A DNA stretch of 36,368 bases. Source: Chitinophaga pinensis. Its GTDB lineage: Bacteria; Bacteroidota; Bacteroidia; Chitinophagales; Chitinophagaceae. Positions 18,289-24,928 of the stretch are shown here, one piece after another. Each line of letters opens with the position of its first letter. Position 1 is the first letter of the stretch. The notes beneath the pieces were generated by a model. It saw only the letters and a program-made list of their open reading frames with translations, made no database searches and had not been told where the DNA came from. The position numbers were made by a program, and so were the translations under genes. The stretch is taken from assembly GCA_945865295.1 (NCBI GenBank), contig CAMBDE010000016.1, positions 1-36,368 of the forward strand. Reading direction: 5' to 3'.

Positions 18289-21200
18289 TTAAAGTTTTAC
18301 TATTTTAAGTTTATGGGAAACTTTACCATCATCAGATCTTACATTTACCACATAAGTTCCAGGCGATAGCTGTCCTATGAAAAGCTGAGAACCGGCAAAA
18401 ACACCTTTATTACTATATTTTAATAATCCTGTGGATAACTCGTAAAATTCAATATTCAGCTTACGATACCCATTTATGATAAAATCTATATTCATATGAT
18501 TCATAACTGGATTAGGAGCAAGCTTTAGAAATTCATTTGCACTTAATTTTATAATATCGGTTACCAAGAAATAATAGGCATTGCTCATATTACTAATACA
18601 ACCATCCAACGCCTTTTTAATACTATATGAGCCTGCCTTAGTGGGTTTGTATTTTTGTGTCGTATCAGTAGTTATGGCCACACCATCCATATACCAAATG
18701 TTTCCATAAGTTGAACTTGAAACCAATGCATTGCTTGTATCCCTGGTAATTACTGGCACTTCGGTAGCCTCGGCGTAATAGTTAGTAGTGATATTTTTAT
18801 TACCCACAGTATCAAATAATGCATTGGACTTTATAGTCAACACCAATTTTTCAGTACAAACCCTAGTAATATATGCTTCATATTGTTTGTTGGAAATCTT
18901 TATCAAAGAGTCAATTTTCCCTACATTAATACTTAAGCTGTCTTTGATTAAGTTATTAGATAAAAATTCATTGGCAGCTATTGTATACACAATTTTGGAA
19001 TTATTTGCTGTTGATTTTTTTATAGTTACTATAGGATCTTTTGTGTCTTTATAAATGTTTGTTTTTACTGGCGTGGTTTCATTACCTAATGAATCCTTCA
19101 ATACCATTTTTAACTCAATAATGCCATCTTCGAAGATTGATAAATTGACGTTTTTTAATTTGAATACAGAGTCAGTTAGTTTGCCAGACAATACCAAGGA
19201 GTCTCCCACCTTTATATCATTGTTTTGAAGGGACATGGTTTTGATAATACCTTCTGATGAATTAATTGAACTTGTTTTAACGATGGAAGCCTGTGTCAAA
19301 ACCAAATTATAATTACAATTCAATTCGGAAACTTTCATTTCATAAATTAAGGAATCAATATTACTCTTCCCGAAATTAGATAGGTTGGTTTTTAATATGG
19401 ACGATTTGGGAGCAACTACGTCTTTTGTATATTGAGCCTTACCAATGCCCAATAATACTTTAGAAGTATCTAAAATAAATACGGTTGCATAAAGCACCCC
19501 ATCATTTACACCGCTTAATTTTAAATTTTTAACAACAATGGAATCTTTATCCATAACACCTTCATACAATACAGATTCCCCACCCATGTCACTATAAATT
19601 CTAGCTCTGTAATTTTTTTGTGCGCAAGTTTTACATGAAATAGATAAAGAGACAGAATCGACATTTTTAGCATTAACTTTTTTGCCTAGAATTTCAACAA
19701 TTGGATTCACTTTTTGAGAAGAATCTTTTTCTTCAATATCAAATCGGACTAACTCAACAAAACTATAATGCTTTGTATTATTTGCTCTGTCGATTAAATC
19801 AATTGACTCCACGCCCCACAAACCAGGTGAAGAACCCTTAGGAAGCAAAGTGCTCACTTTATATTTTCGCCAAAAGCCTGGCTTCCCATCGGGATCCGTA
19901 ACTAGATAATAGAAATTTCCTTTGATTTTATCAAAGTCATTTTGCATACTAAAATTAAACTGCTTTCCTTGGGGATCTCTTAAATTGTATGCTCCATGTT
20001 TTAAACCAGACTCATTCCCCAGAAAGGCAGAAGAGTCCTTTGCAAAAAATTCCATCTCAAAAAGGGTCTCTCCATCAGGCGCTTTTGGATTAGTAGGTGT
20101 GGCTTTGATTATAATTGCATTTACATCTAAAATAGGAGGAATAAAATCGGGATATTTTGTATCAATAAAAATGCTATCCCGAATATGTTTAGAATTTTTT
20201 AAATCGCCGGCTGCAATTTTAAATGAGGAAGTATCATTCATGAAAAAGGCTTGTTTAGGATTAGCACCTTCATCTAATAAATACATCGATGTTAATTCAT
20301 AATAACCTTTAGGAAAATATGCTGGAATGGGATATCTATAAGTAATATGCTTTATATCATCATTAACAGAATCAATTTTATAATATCTACTATCATTATT
20401 ACTTATTACACCAAACTGTGAATCTCCTTTTACGCCCTTTTCATCCAATTTGGGAATGGCATAATTTATTCCAATGTAGGTTATTGCATTTTTATCGCTT
20501 AAATCATATTTTGCTTCCACATATTGTGTTGAAATTCCGCTAGTGTCTTCATACGGACCCATGAAATTAAATTTTGAAATACCCGTTGCAAGTTTTAATG
20601 TGTTGTCCAAATATATTGGTGGAATTAAGTCTTCCAAAGGATTATCTAAATATAATTTAAGACCGTATGTATTATTATTTTCAAATCGTTTATTGCCGAC
20701 CGCGTCAGTAACCATTATTTGATTCGTTGACCAATATCCATTTTTTAAAAATTTACTTAACGTAACTTGACCTCTTAAAATATTTCCTTTACCATCAATT
20801 GCATTTAAAGGGACATCAAAAATGGTTCCAACGGTACTTGAAAAACGCGTATACCCCGAAGTTGCTCCATCTCTTGTACTATCAATGATATTTAATTCAA
20901 TTTCAAGGGTGATTTTTTTGTCTTCATTTGACTTGCCTTCTACTTTAATGTCAACTCTTTTTATTTTACCTGGATAGTTGTAATCTGGTGAAAGATTATA
21001 AACAATAAAGGTTAAATCTTTTCTGATCATGGCTACATACCTAGTACCATTCATGATTCTATCCCTAATAAATTCAAATTTTCTAATTGATCTTGACATG
21101 AGCATATCCGGATTCATTACATAAAATGAAATGGATTCTGCCATGTCCTCATTTGGGTTATTCGCATGTGCATAGGCGCTTACAAACTCAGTGGTCTTTG

Positions 21201-22473
21201 TGGTTGACCAACCCGAACTCACTGTAGGATCAACATACCAGCCGCCCAAATCAGCCCAATCATTTTTTAGTTGTTGGCTAAATAAACCTTCCCATAAAAA
21301 ATGCGCTTTTTCGTGTAAAACCAGCCTTTGTATATTAAAATAATCCCCTTGGAATGCTGCATTCATGAATTCAATGGTCTTAATCCCCGTCCAGGCAATG
21401 GCTGCCGCGCTTGGATATTTTGGATTCACTTGACCTGCAATTCTCCTTACTATATATTTTAAATTGGACTGGGCATGCATTCCTTCTGGAAGCTCTTCAA
21501 TCATATCTAGTATGGTCAATTTTTCAAAGGCGGAAAACTCTTGGAAATTAGAATAGTCCTCATTCATGATTTGTTTTAATTCTTCATTGGGAATTAAAAA
21601 TCGAAAGCCATATCTGTCTTGGGCAAGCTTATTAATCAAATCTTTATTATACCCAAAATTAGTGCTAAATGCAACGACTGCGTGGTTTAATCTTTTCGAA
21701 AAAAATCTTCCTTTAATTCCATCTAATACACCAACAGAAGGATTGGCATATACAAACGCTTTTTTAGAAATAGTCACTAGCCTAATATTGTTTACAGTAT
21801 CAATGGTAATGTCGTTCGCTATTTCGGTATCCACTATTTTCCAAACTGAATTTATTTTTACAGGGTTACCTTCTCCAAATGTTTGAAACAGTGTATTGCC
21901 AGTTACAGTTTGAAATAATCTGTACGCATCCTCGCTGGTCCATTTGCTTAATTCGTCAGAAAGTACAATCCCATATTTATTGTAAAGTGTTACACTTGAG
22001 AAATTATCAGGGATTTTTATGGTTGTGTTCAATACCTGAATTGAATAAGGGGTATTGATGTAACTCTGTTGTGCGTGACCCATATAACTACTATCATCAC
22101 TCCATTGATAAAGATAGTTCGTTGTACTGTTTAAAACGATAGGTGCTAATTTAACCTCTACCAATTTGTCATTGGCGTTCACTTCCACTACTTTAGCTTT
22201 TGGATAATAATAACCTGTTGCATCTATTTTAACCTCCCATTTTCCATTGAATAAATTATCAAATTTATAAGTGGCAATGCTGTCGCTTCCAGATTTAATA
22301 ATTTTATAGTAATGCAGTTCGGCACTCTTTTGGACATATACCGTACAAGAATCTCCCGGTTTTAAACTGGTTACTTTAAAGGTAATAGCGCTTTGTGCGT
22401 TTAATTGCCCAGCAGATAGCATCAAAATTGAAAAAACTACGAATTGAATTACCTTATTTTTAGTGATTTTCAT
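18289..22473 (-). CDS. Large secreted HExxH protein with type IX sorting domain
   Basis: I do not recognise a named family. 1394 residues: a signal peptide (1-26, ending NAQ), then an N-terminal beta domain. Next is a metallopeptidase-like region with H387-E-K-A-H391, followed 50 residues later by NEDMAESISFYVMNP (E442/E446), a plausible third zinc ligand as in gluzincin-like proteases. After it come several beta-sandwich modules that share the pattern lpkG-w-l-i-l-D-agN (near residues 576, 718 and 878), then Ig-like stretches. Near the end are a WYMDGV...G-Y-S module and a C-terminal sorting domain (LAPNPVMNHMNIDF ... SPGTYVVNV ... KLKIVKL) typical of cargo of the Por secretion system, which leaves the protein secreted or surface-bound. 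It is the only gene between the two tRNA repeats. Proteolysis is inferred, not shown. Confidence 0.75.
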   Translation of the reverse strand: MKITKNKVIQFVVFSILMLSAGQLNAQSAITFKVTSLKPGDSCTVYVQKSAELHYYKIIKSGSDSIATYKFDNLFNGKWEVKIDATGYYYPKAKVVEVNANDKLVEVKLAPIVLNSTTNYLYQWSDDSSYMGHAQQSYINTPYSIQVLNTTIKIPDNFSSVTLYNKYGIVLSDELSKWTSEDAYRLFQTVTGNTLFQTFGEGNPVKINSVWKIVDTEIANDITIDTVNNIRLVTISKKAFVYANPSVGVLDGIKGRFFSKRLNHAVVAFSTNFGYNKDLINKLAQDRYGFRFLIPNEELKQIMNEDYSNFQEFSAFEKLTILDMIEELPEGMHAQSNLKYIVRRIAGQVNPKYPSAAAIAWTGIKTIEFMNAAFQGDYFNIQRLVLHEKAHFLWEGLFSQQLKNDWADLGGWYVDPTVSSGWSTTKTTEFVSAYAHANNPNEDMAESISFYVMNPDMLMSRSIRKFEFIRDRIMNGTRYVAMIRKDLTFIVYNLSPDYNYPGKIKRVDIKVEGKSNEDKKITLEIELNIIDSTRDGATSGYTRFSSTVGTIFDVPLNAIDGKGNILRGQVTLSKFLKNGYWSTNQIMVTDAVGNKRFENNNTYGLKLYLDNPLEDLIPPIYLDNTLKLATGISKFNFMGPYEDTSGISTQYVEAKYDLSDKNAITYIGINYAIPKLDEKGVKGDSQFGVISNNDSRYYKIDSVNDDIKHITYRYPIPAYFPKGYYELTSMYLLDEGANPKQAFFMNDTSSFKIAAGDLKNSKHIRDSIFIDTKYPDFIPPILDVNAIIIKATPTNPKAPDGETLFEMEFFAKDSSAFLGNESGLKHGAYNLRDPQGKQFNFSMQNDFDKIKGNFYYLVTDPDGKPGFWRKYKVSTLLPKGSSPGLWGVESIDLIDRANNTKHYSFVELVRFDIEEKDSSQKVNPIVEILGKKVNAKNVDSVSLSISCKTCAQKNYRARIYSDMGGESVLYEGVMDKDSIVVKNLKLSGVNDGVLYATVFILDTSKVLLGIGKAQYTKDVVAPKSSILKTNLSNFGKSNIDSLIYEMKVSELNCNYNLVLTQASIVKTSSINSSEGIIKTMSLQNNDIKVGDSLVLSGKLTDSVFKLKNVNLSIFEDGIIELKMVLKDSLGNETTPVKTNIYKDTKDPIVTIKKSTANNSKIVYTIAANEFLSNNLIKDSLSINVGKIDSLIKISNKQYEAYITRVCTEKLVLTIKSNALFDTVGNKNITTNYYAEATEVPVITRDTSNALVSSSTYGNIWYMDGVAITTDTTQKYKPTKAGSYSIKKALDGCISNMSNAYYFLVTDIIKLSANEFLKLAPNPVMNHMNIDFIINGYRKLNIEFYELSTGLLKYSNKGVFAGSQLFIGQLSPGTYVVNVRSDDGKVSHKLKIVKL

Positions 22474-22591
22474 AAGTATTATTTTAAATCCCTATGAAGA
22501 TACAACTGGTATCATTATCATATAAATAAATTTCGTTTTGCAACTTAAACAAGAAGCCCGCGGACGCAACCTTTCAAATCTCTATAGAAAG

Positions 22592-22625
22592 TTCTAGGTG
22601 GTTATGTTTTATTAACCGCCTAGAA
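22592..22625. repeat. 13-bp inverted repeat in the island's non-coding end
   Basis: TTCTAGGTGGTTA (22592-22604) pairs with TAACCGCCTAGAA (22613-22625), with one G-T, around an 8-base loop. No T tract follows on either strand, so it is not a normal terminator. It lies 100 bases inside the right repeat, upstream of the large secreted gene. It could be an operator, a recombinase arm site or an RNA hairpin. Confidence 0.6.
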
Positions 22626-22726
22626 TCGAATGAAAATAGAACACAATGTGGCTCGTCTTTGGGTTGATTGTTTTGATTATCAATCTAATACAGTGACACT
22701 CGCAGAGTTAGTTTTCAGAGGTCGGC

Positions 22727-22742
22727 CCCAGCCAGTTCACAA
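22727..22742 (+). repeat. Putative attR: 16-bp copy of the tRNA-Lys 3' end
   Basis: Identical to 18163-18178 (CCCAGCCAGTTCACAA). The preceding 60 bases do not fold or align as a tRNA, so this is a 3'-end fragment and not a second gene. Confidence 0.7.
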
Positions 22743-22773
22743 AGCTTGTCACGACAGTGACAGGCTTTTTTTA
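22743..22773 (+). terminator. Terminator next to the tRNA 3'-end copy
   Basis: AGCTTGTCAC and GTGACAGGCT form a 10-bp stem (one G-U) with a 4-base loop, followed by seven T. It directly abuts the 16-bp tRNA fragment, so it is probably the tRNA's original terminator, displaced by the insertion. Confidence 0.85.
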
Positions 22774-22922
22774 TGCGAAGCCGCGAAACAAGCTTGCTTG
22801 ATTGAGTGAATGAGCGTAAAAAAAGGCAACGAAACGCGGAGCGGTTCGTTGAAAAGCTTTGAGTTGGGACGCCATTCAGGGAAGTCGGTGGAACGAAGTG
22901 AAGCCGACAATCCCTAAGTCAA
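22774..22922. other. Structured, GC-richer non-coding block
   Basis: No coding frame was found. A 7-bp stem CAACGAA/TTCGTTG (22827-22833 with 22845-22851) holds an inner CGC/GCG stem. A second nested structure pairs AGGGA with TCCCT and GTCGG with CCGAC (22878-22888 with 22904-22915), with imperfect outer pairing of TTGAGTT with AAGTCAA (22859-22865, 22916-22922). The base composition is visibly richer in G and C than the flanks. It could be an untranslated structured RNA, a decayed element end, or nothing. Confidence 0.35.
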
Positions 22923-22978
22923 GTAGAAATACGCAAACACCATGTTTATCTAACCCCTATTATTGACAATAAAAGGAA

Positions 22979-23022
22979 ATTCTAATTTTAGAATAATAAT
23001 CTATAATTCAGAATTTTATTCT
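22979..23022. promoter_or_regulatory. Two palindromes upstream of higB, candidate HigA operators
   Basis: ATTCTA-N4-TAGAAT (22979-22994) and AGAAT-N3-ATTCT (23010-23022) share the half-site ATTCT/AGAAT and start 31 bp apart, about three helical turns. They lie just before the ATG at 23043. Autorepression of higBA by HigA through such palindromes is the rule for the family. Confidence 0.5.
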
Positions 23023-23042
23023 AATTTTATAAATAGATCAAT

Positions 23043-23349
23043 ATGGTCATCATTTCTAAGTCCACACTTAAATAAGTTTGGTAATGAACATCCGGAAAGC
23101 AAGGACGCATTATTAAAATGGTACCAAGTAACTAATGTTGCAGACTGGAGAAATTACCATGATTTAAAAACTACGTTTAACTCAATAGATGCAGTTGGGA
23201 ATAACAGATATGTATTTAATATCAAAGGGAATCAATATCGATTAATTGCTTTGATCATATTTGAAACCAGAACGTTATTTATTTTATTTGTTGGCACTCA
23301 TGAAGACTTCAATAAAATAATAGCTGATAAAATAGAATATAAAAAATAG
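23043..23349 (+). pseudogene. higB: HigB-type toxin, apparently frameshifted by one base
   Basis: HigB toxins are ribosome-dependent mRNA endonucleases silenced by HigA. The C-terminal part is unmistakable: HPESKDALLKWYQ, VADWRNYHDLKTTF, RYVFNIKGNQYRLIAL and LFVGTHEDFNKI. It is read in a frame with no ATG; only a TTG at 22963 could start it, inside the presumed operator. The expected N-terminus is present in another frame: ATG 23043 gives MVIISKSTLK and then a TAA at 23073. Skipping one A near 23070-23072 joins them as MVIISKSTLNKFGNEHP, a normal HigB of 101 residues. So the toxin is either inactivated by a 1-base insertion or made by +1 frameshifting at CTT-AAA-TAA. higA starts 4 bases after the stop. 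Confidence 0.75.
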
Positions 23350-23353
23350 TAAA

Positions 23354-23731
23354 ATGAAAATAGAAATTAAATCAAAAAGAGAATACCACGAAATGATAGT
23401 TGAGATCTATAACCTAATGAATAAAGGAGAAGGCAAGCTTACTAAGTTGGAATCATCTGAATTATCCAAGATGTCTATTGCTGTAGAATTATATGAAGAC
23501 GAAATACTAGGATTAAAGCCATTTAAAGAACCAGAAACTATCCCTGAGTTAGTTGAACTTAAATTATTTGAGCGCAAAATGACTCAAGCAAGATTAGCAG
23601 AGGAGATTGGCTTAGCTAAATCTAAGGTATCTGAAATACTAAACGGAAAACGCAAGGCAGATATTTCTTTTTTGAAAGGTATCCATAAGGTATTGAAGAT
23701 AGATGCAGGGCGTTTGTTAGAAATTGTATAA
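23354..23731 (+). CDS. higA: HigA-family antitoxin, helix-turn-helix
   Basis: Antitoxin partner of HigB and likely repressor of the operon. 125 residues. The N-terminal half is helical and acidic (YHEMIVEIYNLMNKGEGKL, SSELSKMSIAVELYEDEI), the toxin-binding part. The C-terminal half is an XRE-type helix-turn-helix: MTQARLAEEIGLAKSKVSEILNGKRKADISFLKGIHKVLKI. It follows the toxin frame by 4 bases, the toxin-first order of HigBA. The gene looks intact, so it could still repress or neutralise toxins elsewhere even if the local toxin is dead. Confidence 0.9.
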   Translation: MKIEIKSKREYHEMIVEIYNLMNKGEGKLTKLESSELSKMSIAVELYEDEILGLKPFKEPETIPELVELKLFERKMTQARLAEEIGLAKSKVSEILNGKRKADISFLKGIHKVLKIDAGRLLEIV

Positions 23732-23787
23732 AATGAAAACAAACACAATACTTTATCTATCCATCCTTATTATCGTATATTTATTCT

Positions 23788-24381
23788 ATGAAAATAACCT
23801 ACCTCATACTAGCTTTAACCCTTATTTTTATTGTATTTCAATCCTTTAGAAGTTTTTCAGCGTCAAGCATTGAAACCCAAAAGTACAGGGTGGTAAAAAA
23901 GGAAGAGGGCTTTGAAATACGATTTTATCCTAAAGCTACTTTTGCTACTATTCGTTCTACTGGTTCGAACTATAAACAAGTTTCAAGCAGTGGATTTAGA
24001 AAGTTAGCAGGTTATATTTTTGGAGGTAATGATCAAAATAAAAGTATTGCCATGACCGCGCCAGTGAGAATGGAGATGAGCGAAAAAGGATCGGCTATGA
24101 GTTTTGTAATGCCCGAGAAATATGACATGGCCTCTTTACCTAAACCAAAAGATGCTAATGTAGAAATTAAACAATCCGAGCCAGTATATGCTGCAGTCAT
24201 TGCCTTTGGAGGATATGCAAATGATGAAAAGATCAATGATTACACAAATAGATTAGTTGCCTTACTTCAGAAAAAGAAGATTAAAATAATAGGCCGTTTT
24301 AATTTCTTAGGCTATGATGCCCCTTTTCAATTTATTGGACGTAAAAACGAAATCTCTATTCCAATTGAATGGAAGGAGTAA
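23788..24381 (+). CDS. SOUL family heme-binding-like protein
   Basis: 197 residues. An N-terminal hydrophobic helix (about 4-24) acts as signal or membrane anchor. The SOUL/HBP domain follows: ETQKYRVVKKEEGFEIRFYPKATFATI, FRKLAGYIFGGNDQNKSIAMTAPVRME, and a C-terminal IGRFNFLGYDAPFQFIGRKNEISIPI. SOUL proteins bind heme or tetrapyrroles in some cases; the bacterial role is not settled. The start at 23788 follows higA by 56 bases; a short ORF beginning at 23733 overlaps it. It is followed by the histidine phosphatase gene after 14 bases, so these two are likely co-transcribed. Confidence 0.88.
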   Translation: MKITYLILALTLIFIVFQSFRSFSASSIETQKYRVVKKEEGFEIRFYPKATFATIRSTGSNYKQVSSSGFRKLAGYIFGGNDQNKSIAMTAPVRMEMSEKGSAMSFVMPEKYDMASLPKPKDANVEIKQSEPVYAAVIAFGGYANDEKINDYTNRLVALLQKKKIKIIGRFNFLGYDAPFQFIGRKNEISIPIEWKE

Positions 24382-24395
24382 TTAAATCATAGTAT

Positions 24396-24911
24396 ATGTT
24401 TAAGTCTCCTGTTTTAACCATCATTACCCTACTCTTATTTACATCGGTTTTAAACGCTCAAAAACAAAGATTTATCATCTTAAGGCATGCCGAAAAAGAC
24501 ACAACAGTAGCTGGTTCTCAAATAATGCAAGCAGATCCTCCTTTAAACATAAAAGGACAAGAAAGAGCTGGGTCTTTAATTCGTAAATTCAAGAAATATA
24601 AAATTAGTACAATTTATTCTACTGATTACAACAGAACAAAATCAACTGTGCTGCCTTTAGCTAATGCTGTTGGGTTATCTATTAACAACTATGACCCTAA
24701 ACAGTTAAAAACTTTTGCTGATGAACTAAAAGCTCCAGCAAATCATTCCAAAACAATTTTAGTTGTTGGACACTCTAATACAAGCCCAAGATTAGTAAAT
24801 ATACTCCTAGGTAAGGATGCATATAAAGATCTAGACGAATCTGTCTACAATCAATACTGGGTAGTAAAGCTAAATGGGCAACGTAAACATGCCAAAGTCA
24901 TACATTTTTAA
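24396..24911 (+). CDS. Secreted histidine phosphatase family protein
   Basis: 171 residues. A signal peptide (1-22, ending NAQ) is followed by a SixA/phosphoglycerate-mutase-like domain. The phospho-acceptor is H31 in ILRHAEKD (RHG-type motif), R80 sits in STDYNRTKST, and the second catalytic His is H126 in VVGHSNTSP. It is small, as for SixA-type enzymes, but exported, so it probably works on an extracytoplasmic phosphate ester or phosphoprotein. It begins 14 bases after the SOUL gene and ends 17 bases before the convergent CotH-like gene. Substrate unknown. Confidence 0.88.
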   Translation: MFKSPVLTIITLLLFTSVLNAQKQRFIILRHAEKDTTVAGSQIMQADPPLNIKGQERAGSLIRKFKKYKISTIYSTDYNRTKSTVLPLANAVGLSINNYDPKQLKTFADELKAPANHSKTILVVGHSNTSPRLVNILLGKDAYKDLDESVYNQYWVVKLNGQRKHAKVIHF

Positions 24912-24928
24912 AATAAAAGTATCGCGTT

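Larger units (their letters stand above)
18163..22742. mobile_element. Putative small integrative island at tRNA-Lys, no integrase
   Basis: The segment is bounded by a 16-bp direct repeat of the tRNA-Lys 3' end, one copy inside the intact tRNA and one 4564 bp downstream. The right copy is followed at once by a strong terminator, as expected for the original tail of the tRNA gene. Inside are a second terminator, one 1394-residue gene on the minus strand, and a 250-base non-coding stretch with a 13-bp hairpin. No integrase, transposase or excisionase is found between the repeats. This is either a decayed island, one mobilised in trans, or a cassette. The boundary assignment is inference from the repeat alone. 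Confidence 0.55.

Noticed and set aside
22474..22591. A clear promoter for the 1394-residue gene
   Set aside because: The minus strand has TATCTTCA about 40 bases before the ATG, but it misses two key bases of TAnnTTTG and has no -33 partner.
22667..22742. A second, degenerate tRNA-Lys gene
   Set aside because: Only the last 16 bases match the real tRNA. The sequence before them shows no D arm, anticodon arm or T arm pairing, so a 3'-end att copy explains it better.
22963..23042. TTG 22963 as the true higB start
   Set aside because: The extra 27 residues before the toxin domain are unlike HigB, and they cover two palindromes typical of an operator. The expected HigB N-terminus is found in the next frame at 23043.
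23733..23846. Short ORF of 37 codons right after higA (MKTNTILYLSIL...)
   Set aside because: It is hydrophobic and begins one base after the higA stop, but it overlaps the SOUL gene start in another frame and has no recognisable features. It could be a small membrane peptide; evidence is too thin to list.
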